Shown here: positions 1 to 6,391 of the stretch, piece by piece
Numbering within the stretch: the stretch's first letter is position 1
Layout: the number at the start of each line of letters is the position of its first letter
Assembly: GCA_022511055.1 (NCBI GenBank)
Contig: JAFLSH010000119.1
Span: 1 to 9,081 of the forward strand
Reading direction: 5' to 3'
From: Prevotella sp.
GTDB taxonomy: Bacteria > Bacteroidota > Bacteroidia > Bacteroidales > Bacteroidaceae
DNA length: 9,081 bases
The notes under the pieces: model-generated
What the model saw: the letters and a program-made list of their open reading frames with translations, nothing else
Database searches by the model: none
Told to the model about the DNA's origin: nothing
Program-made: the position numbers and the translations under genes

Positions 1-24
1 CATTAGAATAGTTTCATAAACCCG

Positions 25-60
25 AATGGGAGCTTCCGCGGAAGTTCCCATTTTTCTTTT
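25..60 (+). terminator. Strong intrinsic terminator on the plus strand, for a gene left of the window
   Basis: A 12-bp stem (25-36 with 41-52, one G-T wobble) closes a CGCG loop and is followed on the plus strand by a T-rich tract (TTTTTCTTTT, 51-60). This is the classic rho-independent layout for transcription arriving from the left. All three plus frames meet a stop by position 19 (TAG at 4, TAG at 9, TAA at 17), so any gene entering from the left ends at or before that point. It would then be convergent with the gldH operon. In the minus direction the hairpin has no T tract, so it is a weaker stop for gldH transcripts. Confidence 0.8.
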
Positions 61-108
61 CGTAGACATTTTCGGCGCAAATGAAACGCACGAACTGGGC
101 ATCGCGCA

Positions 109-145
109 CCTAAGGCAACGGGGCGAAAGGCCCGTGCGTATTAGG
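109..145. other. Nested stem-loop in the 200-nt region after gldH
   Basis: CCTAA (109-113) can pair with TTAGG (141-145), and inside it ACGGG (118-122) with CCCGT (131-135), giving a nested hairpin with internal loops of 4 and 5 nt. It lies about 55 nt past the gldH stop and could be a 3'-end structure of that transcript. There is no T tract, so calling it a terminator is only an inference. Apart from this and the terminator at 25-60, I see no supported gene in positions 1-200. Confidence 0.3.
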
Positions 146-200
146 CATGAGAGGGGGAATGGGAAAAATGCACGTCTGCCGCCGGAACAACAGAGGCTTT

Positions 201-677
201 TCAGGGGCGTAACTTCACAGCAACACCGATATCGGTGATACCGGGCAGAATCTCGCGCTTCATGTTGTGGCGGATGCCTATGCTGAGCGAGTCGCCCGGA
301 TTCAGCTCGATGTCGGTCAGGGGGAAGCTGTACTGGAAGCTGGTGACTCCCTTGCCCTTCATGTTGCCCTTGCTGTCGATAAGGCTGCAGTTCAGCGTGT
401 CGCTGCGGGTGATGCCCATGGGCAGCCTTTGCTGCTCGACAATGAGACAGAGCCCCTGGAAGGGGTAGAGGGTGTTGATGCGCAGGCGCACCTCCTCGCG
501 GTAGATGCCGCCTTGCTCTATGGCGCTGACCCTGAAGTTCAGCGTGTCGTTCTTGTCCCAGCCCGTGGTGGGCGGGTGTTCGTAGTGGGTGTAGACCGTC
601 TGCCGGTCGCAGGCCGCTATCAGGGCTGTTGCCGCTGCTGCCAACAGCAGGCGGCGGGCTTGTCTACTGATGGTCAT
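201..677 (-). CDS. gldH: GldH-family lipoprotein
   Basis: This 158-residue protein is predicted to be an envelope lipoprotein of the GldH family. The N-terminus has a basic start (R5, R8, R9), an Ala/Leu-rich hydrophobic stretch and a lipobox ending at Cys23 (LIAAC), so signal peptidase II processing and lipidation are expected. The rest resembles GldH: a YTHYEHPPTTGWDK-like start, beta-rich segments, and a C-terminal section around GITDIGVAVKL. GldH is required for gliding in Flavobacterium johnsoniae, but homologues are common in non-gliding Bacteroidales, where the role is unclear, so gliding should not be inferred here. The ATG lies inside the end of ricT (14-nt overlap), which suggests translational coupling. 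Overall sequence resemblance and the ricT neighbour support the name; no catalytic motif is expected. Confidence 0.87.
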   Translation of the reverse strand: MTISRQARRLLLAAAATALIAACDRQTVYTHYEHPPTTGWDKNDTLNFRVSAIEQGGIYREEVRLRINTLYPFQGLCLIVEQQRLPMGITRSDTLNCSLIDSKGNMKGKGVTSFQYSFPLTDIELNPGDSLSIGIRHNMKREILPGITDIGVAVKLRP

Positions 678-1866
678 CGCCGGGCTTCTGCTGCTGTTTG
701 TCGGCCTTTGGTCGGTTGTCGGCCTTTGGCTGGCCGTTGCCTTTCGGCTGCTGGTTGTCGGCTGCCTGCGGGCGTGCCTTTTTCTTCTTCTTTTTCTTCT
801 TGGCCTTGTCGAAGCGGGTGATGCTGTCGCCGGCCAGCAGGTCCACGGGCTTGTTCTGCTCGCGCTGCTTGTCGTCTTCCTGTAGCGTGAGGGGCTTTTC
901 GCCGTGGCGATTCATGTCGATAATCTGCCTTGCGCGCGCCGCCGAGATGGTTTCCAGGTTGGCGGCCATGTTCTTGTCGGTGGAGTAGGTTATCGTGGCG
1001 GCCAGAATGTCGCTCTTGAAGTGGTAGTAGTCGGCATCCTGTGTCTGCAGCACTATGTCCTTGCTGGGCAGCCGGCGGCCTGCCTCGATGTAGTCGTCGA
1101 CCTCGTAGTTCAGGCAGCACTTCAGCTTGGCGCACATGCCTGCCAGCTTCTGCGGATTCAGCGAGATGTTCTGGAAGCGGGCCGCGCCCGTGGTCACGGA
1201 GACGAAGTTCTTCATCCACGTGGCGCAGCACAGCTCGCGCCCGCAGGGGCCTGTGCCGCCGATGCGCCCGGCCTCCTGTCGCGCTCCGATTTGCTTCATC
1301 TCTATGCGCACGTGGAAGGCTGCGGCCAGGTCTTTGATGAGCTGGCGGAAGTCGACCCGCTCGTCGGCAATGTAGTAGAAGATGGCCTTCTGGCCGTCGC
1401 CCTGATACTCCACGTCGCCGATTTTCATCTCCAAGCCCAGCCCCTTGGCTATCTCGCGGCTCTCAATCATGGTGTCATGCTCGCGGGCCTTGGCCTCGCG
1501 GAACTTCTGCATGTCGACCTCGCGCGCCAGCCTGTAGACCCGCTTGATGTCATCGGCCGACTTCAGGTTGGCCTTCTTCAGCTGCAGCTTGACCAGCCTG
1601 CCTGTCAGCGTGACCACGCCTATGTCGTGCCCCGGGTTGGCCTCAACGGCCACTATGTCGCCTTTCTTCAGCGGCAGGTTGTTCACGTTGTGGTAGTAGC
1701 CCTTGCGGGTCTGCTTGAACTGCACTTCCACCAGGTCGGTACTCTCTGCGTTGCCGGGCACGTCGGCCAGCCAGTCGTAGGTGTTCATCTGGCGGTCTTG
1801 CCGCCCGATGGCCTGGCGGCATAGTCCGCGGTCGCAGCCTGTCTTTATTTTGTACTCTTTATCCAT
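664..1866 (-). CDS. ricT: PSP1-domain protein, RicT (YaaT)-like
   Basis: This 400-residue cytoplasmic protein belongs to the PSP1/RicT family. In Bacillus subtilis RicT works with RicA and RicF in an Fe-S-containing complex that affects RNase Y and mRNA maturation; its partners in Bacteroidota are not established. The core is clear: VEVQFKQTRKGYY near 46-58, KKGDIVAVEANPGHDIG near 67-83, and the cysteine motifs CGRELCC (208-214) and CAKLKCC (245-251). A further Cys pair lies at 11 and 16. These eight cysteines could bind a metal or Fe-S centre. The tail after about 335 is low-complexity: eight lysines (356-363), then Pro/Lys/Gln/Asp-rich repeats, which could bind nucleic acid or be disordered. 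An in-frame TAG two codons upstream fixes ATG 1866 as the earliest ATG start. The leader is structured. Confidence 0.9.
   Translation of the reverse strand: MDKEYKIKTGCDRGLCRQAIGRQDRQMNTYDWLADVPGNAESTDLVEVQFKQTRKGYYHNVNNLPLKKGDIVAVEANPGHDIGVVTLTGRLVKLQLKKANLKSADDIKRVYRLAREVDMQKFREAKAREHDTMIESREIAKGLGLEMKIGDVEYQGDGQKAIFYYIADERVDFRQLIKDLAAAFHVRIEMKQIGARQEAGRIGGTGPCGRELCCATWMKNFVSVTTGAARFQNISLNPQKLAGMCAKLKCCLNYEVDDYIEAGRRLPSKDIVLQTQDADYYHFKSDILAATITYSTDKNMAANLETISAARARQIIDMNRHGEKPLTLQEDDKQREQNKPVDLLAGDSITRFDKAKKKKKKKKARPQAADNQQPKGNGQPKADNRPKADKQQQKPGDDHQ
698..729 (-). repeat. 18-nt-period direct repeat in the ricT tail
   Basis: The 14-nt word TTGTCGGCCTTTGG occurs at 698-711 and again at 716-729, with a period of 18 nt. 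On the coding strand it encodes a repeated six-residue unit (PKADNR then PKADKQ). It keeps the reading frame and lies in the predicted disordered C-terminus of RicT, so copy number could vary between strains without breaking the gene. Confidence 0.75.
778..801 (-). repeat. Two perfect 12-nt tandem units encoding the Lys8 run of RicT
   Basis: On the coding strand the sequence is exactly two copies of AAGAAGAAAAAG, encoding lysines 356-363. The tract is pure purine on that strand and contains two A5 runs. This is a simple-sequence site that could slip in whole units (four lysines at a time) or out of frame. An out-of-frame slip would alter the tail and the overlap with gldH. Confidence 0.8.
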
Positions 1867-1873
1867 AGTCTAA

Positions 1874-1894
1874 GCCCCCTTTTGTGGCGGGGGT
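1874..1894 (-). promoter_or_regulatory. G/C hairpin directly upstream of the ricT start
   Basis: CCCCC (1875-1879 on the plus strand) faces GGGGG (1889-1893), with a further G-T pair outside and a 9-nt loop. In the ricT mRNA the GGGGG arm lies 8 nt before the ATG, in the position of a ribosome binding site, and would be held in the stem. A role in controlling ricT translation is an inference. Confidence 0.4.
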
Positions 1895-1896
1895 GT

Positions 1897-1969
1897 GTCT
1901 GAACAAGCGTCTATCAGACTGTTTCTTTATATATAATGGTGTAGGGTGCCTGCGCTTGTCCAGGCTCCC
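1897..1969 (-). promoter_or_regulatory. Structured holB-ricT spacer with competing helices
   Basis: Two hairpins can form. The first, 1944-1969, starts 15 nt past the holB stop and has a 9-bp stem with one mismatch and an 8-nt loop. The second, 1897-1919, has a perfect 6-bp stem GTCTGA/TCAGAC and an 11-nt loop. Seven bases in one loop (1953-1959) are perfectly complementary to seven in the other (1903-1909). The match extends to an 11-bp helix (1899-1909 with 1953-1963) that would open both hairpins. Its only non-Watson-Crick pair is G-U on the minus strand but A-C on the plus strand, so the structure favours the operon transcript. No TAnnTTTG box is seen in this spacer; only a TATATATA run (about 1928-1936). 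Confidence 0.4.
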
Positions 1970-1984
1970 TTCCTCCAGGGTTTC

Positions 1985-3121
1985 TCAGGAGGCTTTGCTC
2001 AGCAGCAGCGTGATGGTGTGCAGCGCGAAGTCGAAGAACAGAATCCGGGCGTTCACGTTCTGCCCTATGTCGCGTATGGCCAGGTTGGCCATGTCGTAGA
2101 ACGGCATGATGTTCTGCTCGTTGATGAAGCGGGCGAAGTTGCGGGCGAAGTCCTCCTCCTTCTGTGTCATGTAGCAGAGTTCCTGTTGCTGGAAATTGTA
2201 CATGAAGCACTCGCGCGTCATGCGCAGGAAATAGGTGAGGAAACGCTTCTGCTTCTCGCGGCCGAAGCCTGCCACCACCTCTGACCATTTGCGCAGGTCC
2301 CTGACCTTGCGCTGATAGGCCAGCCGCATCAGCTGCATGTAGAGGTCGAGAAACAGCTCGCTCTCGGAGTCGAGCTGCAGCTCTTCCAGTGCCTTCAGCC
2401 AGCTGCCGTTGGCCAGCCGGCTGATGCGCAGGGCATCGGCCTCGCTGATGGCGCGGCGCTCAACGAGCGCGTGGCTGATGGCCGACTGGTCGATGGGGCG
2501 CACGTCGATGCGCTGCACACGGCTGCGGATGGTCTCCAGCAGGCGGTCGGGCTCCTCGCTGACCATGATAAACACCGTCTGCTGGGGCGGCTCCTCTATC
2601 AGCTTCAGCAGCTTGTTGGCGCAGGCTATGTTCATGCGCTCAGGCAGCCAGACCACGCTGACCTTGCGGCCGCCCTGGCTCGACTTGAGTGACAGCTTCC
2701 TGACCAGCGCATCGCTCTCGCCCGCCGTAATGATGGCCTGCTGGTTTTCGCCGCCCATGGCGGTCATCCATTCGTCCATGCTGAAGTAGGGTGTCTGCGT
2801 GACCAGCTGGTGCCAGTTGGGCGCGAAGTCGTCGGAGACGGGCATGTGGTCGCTGCCCATCGAGGGCAGCTTGATGGTGGGGTAGGTGAAGTGCAGGTCG
2901 GGGTGTTCCAGCTTGCGCAGCATGGGGCTCTCCTCGGCGCTGGTGCCCGGCTGTCCGCCGGCGGTCTCAAGCAGCCGGCAGGCAAAGGCTATGGCCAGTG
3001 CCTTCTTGCCCACACCCTGCGGGCCGCAGAGCATAATGGCATGTGGCAGGCGGTCTTCGCTGACCATCTGCATCAGCCGCTGCTTCACGTCTTGCTGACC
3101 TATCACCTCGTCGAATCTCAT
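1985..3121 (-). CDS. holB: DNA polymerase III delta' subunit (clamp loader)
   Basis: This 378-residue protein is the delta' subunit of the clamp loader, which helps load the beta sliding clamp onto primed DNA. It starts MRFDEVIGQQDVKQRL, the usual opening of the family, and has a Walker A motif GPQGVGKK at 33-40. The segment NKLLKLIEEPPQ (169-180) is the strongly conserved family signature. The acidic Walker B is absent: the expected position reads VVWLPERMN. The SRC-type motif is SRV (200-202). Delta' is often inactive as an ATPase, so this fits. The reading frame extends upstream to 3238, but that would overlap metF by about 105 nt. ATG 3121 lies 11 nt after the metF stop and matches the family N-terminus, so it is chosen. 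It is probably cotranscribed with metF. Confidence 0.93.
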   Translation of the reverse strand: MRFDEVIGQQDVKQRLMQMVSEDRLPHAIMLCGPQGVGKKALAIAFACRLLETAGGQPGTSAEESPMLRKLEHPDLHFTYPTIKLPSMGSDHMPVSDDFAPNWHQLVTQTPYFSMDEWMTAMGGENQQAIITAGESDALVRKLSLKSSQGGRKVSVVWLPERMNIACANKLLKLIEEPPQQTVFIMVSEEPDRLLETIRSRVQRIDVRPIDQSAISHALVERRAISEADALRISRLANGSWLKALEELQLDSESELFLDLYMQLMRLAYQRKVRDLRKWSEVVAGFGREKQKRFLTYFLRMTRECFMYNFQQQELCYMTQKEEDFARNFARFINEQNIMPFYDMANLAIRDIGQNVNARILFFDFALHTITLLLSKAS

Positions 3122-3132
3122 GCCCTGTTTTC

Positions 3133-4098
3133 TTAGCTTAACAGACTGAGCTGCCTGACAATCTCCACCACGGAGTCTACGGCTCCCACGGTGTAGAAGT
3201 GAATGTTCTTGACTCCTCCGGCGTAGAGTTCCCGGCACTGCTCAACGCACCAGTCGATGCCCAGCCGGCGGGCATCCTCGTCAGTCTGGCACTTCACGAT
3301 TTCGCGCGCCAGCGGCTCGGGAATGTCGCAGTGGAACGTCTTGGGCACCATGGTCAGCTGGCTCAGCTTGGCCAGCGGCTTGATGCCGGGGATAATGGGA
3401 ATGGTAATGCCCGCCGCCCTGGCCTTGCCGACAAAGCTGAAGTACTTGCTGTTGTCGTAGAATAGCTGGGTCACGGCGTACTGCGCCCCGAGCTGCTGCT
3501 TTTCCTTCAGGTACTGCATGTCCATCTCGAGGTTGGGAGCCTCTTCGTGCTTCTCGGGATAGCATGCCACGCCGAAGCTGAAGGGCCGGCCGGGATTCTT
3601 GATGGGAGTGCCATCGGCAAAGAAGCCGTTGTTGAACGCCGTCACCTGCCTGATAAGCTCAGTGGTGTGGGTGTGGCCGCCTGGGGTGGGAACAAACCTG
3701 CTGTCCTCCCTGGCTTTGTCGCCACGGAGCAACAGCAGGTCGTGTATGCCCAGGAACTGCAGGTCGAGCAATTCGTATTCTATGTCCTCTATCGTTGCGC
3801 CGCTGCATATAACGTGCGGCTGCACCGGGATGTGGTAGCGCTGCTGAATGGCTGCGGCTATGGCCACCGTGCCGGGCCGGCGGCGGATGCGCTGCCGCTC
3901 GAACTGCCCGTTCCCCAACTCTTTGTAGACATATTCAGAGTGGTGGGTAGTGATGTTGATGAAGGCCGGATTCAGTGCTGCCAGCTTGTCGATGTCGCTG
4001 AACAGCTTCTCCGTGCCAGTCCCCTTCAGCGGGGGTAGCACTTCGAAAGAAAACCGCCTTTGCTCCTTATCTTGGTGAATGAATTCTGTTACGCCCAT
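3133..4098 (-). CDS. metF: Methylenetetrahydrofolate reductase
   Basis: This 321-residue flavoenzyme reduces 5,10-methylene-tetrahydrofolate to 5-methyl-tetrahydrofolate, the methyl donor for methionine synthesis. The family motifs run in order: FSFEVLPP with the likely catalytic Glu19, NITTHHSEY (48-56), QPHVICSG (93-100), LLLLRGD (121-127) that helps bind FAD, FSFGVACYPEKHEEAPN (173-189), AQYAVTQLFYDN (205-216) and IIPGIKPL (235-242). The length is close to that of other short bacterial MetF proteins, which have no regulatory domain. It is the first gene of the minus-strand cluster and has a TAACTTTG promoter box about 37 nt upstream. The leader is short, and I see no room for a SAM riboswitch between that box and the start. 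Confidence 0.95.
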   Translation of the reverse strand: MGVTEFIHQDKEQRRFSFEVLPPLKGTGTEKLFSDIDKLAALNPAFINITTHHSEYVYKELGNGQFERQRIRRRPGTVAIAAAIQQRYHIPVQPHVICSGATIEDIEYELLDLQFLGIHDLLLLRGDKAREDSRFVPTPGGHTHTTELIRQVTAFNNGFFADGTPIKNPGRPFSFGVACYPEKHEEAPNLEMDMQYLKEKQQLGAQYAVTQLFYDNSKYFSFVGKARAAGITIPIIPGIKPLAKLSQLTMVPKTFHCDIPEPLAREIVKCQTDEDARRLGIDWCVEQCRELYAGGVKNIHFYTVGAVDSVVEIVRQLSLLS

Positions 4099-4134
4099 TG
4101 CATGAATGTGTCATCACTGTTGTGTAATCCGTTG

Positions 4135-4142
4135 CAAAGTTA
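4135..4142 (-). promoter_or_regulatory. Bacteroidota-type -7 box (TAACTTTG) for metF
   Basis: TAACTTTG on the minus strand fits TAnnTTTG, the -7 consensus of the Bacteroidota primary sigma factor. It ends 36 nt before the metF ATG. At the expected -33 position (19-21 nt upstream) only a weak GTG is found instead of TTG. The box is supported, but promoter strength is uncertain. It probably drives the metF-holB-ricT-gldH group. Confidence 0.6.
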
Positions 4143-4172
4143 GTAAAAAAGCTACAGAATTCACAGACTTTT

Positions 4173-4207
4173 GCCCGAAAAGTTGCGTTTTACCGCAAAA
4201 TTCGGGC
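4173..4207 (-). terminator. Hairpin just past the arabinofuranosidase stop
   Basis: A 7-bp outer stem GCCCGAA/TTCGGGC (4173-4179 with 4201-4207) encloses an inner 5-bp stem TTGCG/CGCAA (4183-4187 with 4194-4198) with a 6-nt loop. It starts 9 nt after the stop of the minus-strand GH51 gene and lies upstream of the metF promoter box. That is the expected place for a transcription terminator separating the two units. There is no T tract on the minus-strand side, so intrinsic termination is plausible but not certain. Confidence 0.55.
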
Positions 4208-4216
4208 ATCGGTCTC

Positions 4217-6244
4217 TTACTTCTTCACCTTGTAGATGCGGAAGGTCATCGCGGGCACCTCATCGGTCAGCACGGCGTTTGACTTGCCTGCCTCGACAGT
4301 GGCGCTGCCCGTTCTCGGGATAATCTTCTCAGGCTGTTCGAGCGTGTTCTCGTCATCCATGTTGCTGTGGCTCAGGGTGATGGTCTCCGCCGTGCGGCCG
4401 CCCTTCAGCCCCAGCAGGTTTACGCTGATGGGCTGCGGCTGCTTCGAGGTGTTCACCACCTTGACAATCACTTCGCCCGTCTCCTTGTCGAAGACAGACG
4501 AGGCAAACAGCCCGTCCTGGCCTTCCTGTCCGGCCACGGGCTTGCCCTGCATGGTCAGCGGCAGCACGTTGGTGCCCTTGTTAGTGGCAAAGAGCTGCTG
4601 CACGTAGTAGCTCACCGACTTGAATGAGTTCAGGTTGTCAAACCAGATGGCATCAGGGCGCCACTGCCACCCCTCAACATGGGCAAACAGCGGGGCGTAG
4701 GTGGCCATGTGTACTATGTCGGCATTGCGCTCGATGCCTGTCATGTGGGCGGCCTCGTAGAGCGCGGTCTCGTAGTGATTCCACTTCTTGCCGCGGCCGT
4801 GGCAGGCATATTCGCCGGCAAACACCTTCGGGCCTTTGCGGTCGTAGCTGTCGTAGCGCAGACCGTGGGAGAGGAACCACTGCTCGTTGCGGTAGTAGTG
4901 TTCATCGTAGAGGTCAACCTTCAGCTCCTTCATGCGGGGCTGCAGCAGGTCGAAATCCCAACCCTCAGAGTTGGGGCCTGTTGTGCCGATGAGCTTCAGC
5001 TGCGGGTACTGCTTGCGAATGGCATCAGAGAACTTCTTCAGGCGCTCGGTGAAGACAGGGCCGAAGCCGCCGTGCTTCTCGTCATAGTCCCACTGCTCAT
5101 TGCCGATTCCCAGGTACTTCAGGTTGAAAGGCTCGGGGTGGCCCATCTCGGCGCGCACCTTACCCCATTTGGAGTCGGCAGGGCCATTGGCAAACTCCAC
5201 CAGGTCAAGGGCATCCTGGATATAGCTGTCAAGCTGGTCGACAGGTACGTGTATGCCGGGTTTCGTGGGGTCGGGATTCTGGAACTGGCAGCTCAGTCCG
5301 CACGAGATAACGGGCAATGCCTCGCAGCCGAAGTCCTCGCACAGCTGGAAAAACTCGAAAAAGCCGAGGCCGTAGGACTGGTAGTAGTCGGGGAAAAAGC
5401 GGTGGCCGAAGGTGTAGTGCCAGCGGTTCTCGTTCAACGGGCGGTTTTCCACCGGGCCGACCGTGTTTTTCCACTGGTAGCGGGTTTCCAAGTCCGTTCC
5501 CTCAACAATGCAGCCGCCGGGGAAGCGGAACACGCCGGGCTTCATGTCGAAGAGCGCCTGGGCCAAGTCCTTGCGCATGCCGTTCTCACGGCCCTTCCAC
5601 GTGTCGGTGGGGAACAGCGAGATATGCTCGACATCGGTCACGGCCATCTCCTCACGCCCTGTGCGGCGGAGGAATATGCGCAACGCCCCCTTAGGCTCGG
5701 TGCGTGGCGACTTGATTTCGGCGGTGTATTTCTTCCACTCCTTGCCAGACACATCGATGCGAGCCGTGGCAAACTCCTGATTCTCGCCCATGGTGTCATT
5801 GTCTACTAACCGCACATCAAGGGTCGACTTGCCACCTTCCGGGCAGCGCGCCCAGACCGAGAAGCGGTAGGTGGCATCTTTCTTGACTGATATGCCGAAG
5901 AAACCTTCGTTCTCAAGTCCCGTGAACTTGTCGTTGTGGCCCGGGTAAAACAGGCGCACATAGTGGGGATTGCGCTCGAAGGGGCCATCGTTGCGCACCT
6001 CGAACTTGCCATAGGCGCGCCAGCCCATCAAGTGCTGCGGAAACTCGAAAGAGCGGTTTTTCACCATCTCTGCATAGAGTCCGCCATCGGCAGCATAGTT
6101 AATGTCCTCGAAGAAAATGCCGTACATGGTTGACTGTACGGGAGCCCCCAACTTCTGGGTCTTCACGTCTAATACGTGGGGCTGTGCGGCGGCGCCCAAA
6201 AAGGCGCTGCAAGCCACGGCTAATGATAGATTTCTGAACTTCAT
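4217..6244 (-). CDS. Secreted GH51 alpha-L-arabinofuranosidase
   Basis: This 675-residue enzyme should release terminal alpha-L-arabinofuranose from arabinoxylan or arabinan side chains. A signal peptide covers residues 1-20 (MKFR, hydrophobic core, GAAA before Gln21), so it is exported to the periplasm or beyond. A typical GH51 start follows (STMYGIFFEDINYAADGGLYAEMV, about 38-61). Residues about 75-210 look like an inserted beta-sandwich of the CBM4/9 type. The catalytic barrel then contains RFPGGCIVEG (240-249), acid/base Glu383 in GIGNEQW, and nucleophile Glu478 in VFAGEYACH. A beta-rich C-terminal domain closes the protein. It is monocistronic: it has its own promoter, a hairpin follows the stop, and no SusC/SusD genes are visible, so this is not an obvious complete polysaccharide utilisation locus. 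The exact substrate cannot be read from sequence. Confidence 0.94.
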   Translation of the reverse strand: MKFRNLSLAVACSAFLGAAAQPHVLDVKTQKLGAPVQSTMYGIFFEDINYAADGGLYAEMVKNRSFEFPQHLMGWRAYGKFEVRNDGPFERNPHYVRLFYPGHNDKFTGLENEGFFGISVKKDATYRFSVWARCPEGGKSTLDVRLVDNDTMGENQEFATARIDVSGKEWKKYTAEIKSPRTEPKGALRIFLRRTGREEMAVTDVEHISLFPTDTWKGRENGMRKDLAQALFDMKPGVFRFPGGCIVEGTDLETRYQWKNTVGPVENRPLNENRWHYTFGHRFFPDYYQSYGLGFFEFFQLCEDFGCEALPVISCGLSCQFQNPDPTKPGIHVPVDQLDSYIQDALDLVEFANGPADSKWGKVRAEMGHPEPFNLKYLGIGNEQWDYDEKHGGFGPVFTERLKKFSDAIRKQYPQLKLIGTTGPNSEGWDFDLLQPRMKELKVDLYDEHYYRNEQWFLSHGLRYDSYDRKGPKVFAGEYACHGRGKKWNHYETALYEAAHMTGIERNADIVHMATYAPLFAHVEGWQWRPDAIWFDNLNSFKSVSYYVQQLFATNKGTNVLPLTMQGKPVAGQEGQDGLFASSVFDKETGEVIVKVVNTSKQPQPISVNLLGLKGGRTAETITLSHSNMDDENTLEQPEKIIPRTGSATVEAGKSNAVLTDEVPAMTFRIYKVKK

Positions 6245-6281
6245 TCTGTGTTGTTTTTGGTAAGTTAATAGTTTTATGCCG

Positions 6282-6312
6282 CAAAATTAGTTAAAAAATG
6301 TGTGAAAAGCAA
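6282..6312 (-). promoter_or_regulatory. Promoter of the GH51 gene (TTG-N20-TAATTTTG)
   Basis: On the minus strand a TTG (6312-6310) is followed by exactly 20 nt and then TAATTTTG (6289-6282). This is the Bacteroidota -33/-7 layout. The -7 box lies 37 nt before the GH51 ATG, giving a leader of roughly 30 nt without an obvious Shine-Dalgarno sequence. Confidence 0.75.
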
Positions 6313-6329
6313 GGTTTTTTCATTGAAAA
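6303..6329. promoter_or_regulatory. Three TGAAAA half-sites between divergent promoters
   Basis: TGAAAA occurs at 6303-6308 (plus), 6317-6322 (minus) and 6324-6329 (plus). The second and third form a perfect odd palindrome, TTTTTCA-T-TGAAAAA (6316-6330). The first and second form an inverted pair with an 8-nt spacer. The group overlaps the GH51 promoter spacer and -33 region and lies just before the receiver-gene -7 box. It could be an operator for a DNA-binding regulator, but the region is AT-rich and chance is possible. Confidence 0.35.
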
Positions 6330-6333
6330 ACTG

Positions 6334-6341
6334 TACTTTTG
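6334..6341 (+). promoter_or_regulatory. -7 box (TACTTTTG) of the receiver gene
   Basis: TACTTTTG fits TAnnTTTG and ends 50 nt before the receiver ATG. No TTG is present at the expected -33 position (about 6310-6315), which coincides with the -33 element of the opposed GH51 promoter. The two polymerase sites would overlap if both are used. Confidence 0.55.
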
Positions 6342-6391
6342 TAACAAATTAAGAATTGAACAGAGAAAATCACATCAAAAAGTAATTACTT

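Noticed and set aside
1..69. Minus-strand 23-codon open frame (starts MSTKRKMG) running off the left edge
   Set aside because: It runs through the strong terminator palindrome, which explains the sequence better. It is too short to judge without the neighbouring bases, though a real gene start cannot be fully excluded.
26..238. Plus-strand 70-codon open frame at the left edge
   Set aside because: Its start lies inside the terminator hairpin and its end overlaps gldH. The composition and product give no support.
904..1824. Long plus-strand open frame (306 codons) antisense to ricT
   Set aside because: It lies wholly opposite a well-supported gene, its product has no recognisable domain, and long antisense frames are expected in GC-rich biased coding sequence.
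3122..3238. Longer N-terminus for holB
   Set aside because: It would overlap the end of metF by about 105 nt and adds residues unlike the family. The MRFDEVIGQQ start is the expected one.
4099..4216. Possible SAM or other riboswitch upstream of metF
   Set aside because: The leader after the -7 box is only about 30 nt. The hairpin at 4173-4207 lies upstream of the promoter and suits the end of the GH51 transcript instead.
4679..5809. Long plus-strand open frame (376 codons) antisense to the GH51 gene
   Set aside because: It is opposite the catalytic domain of a clear GH51 enzyme, has no family features or promoter, and is explained by codon bias on the other strand.
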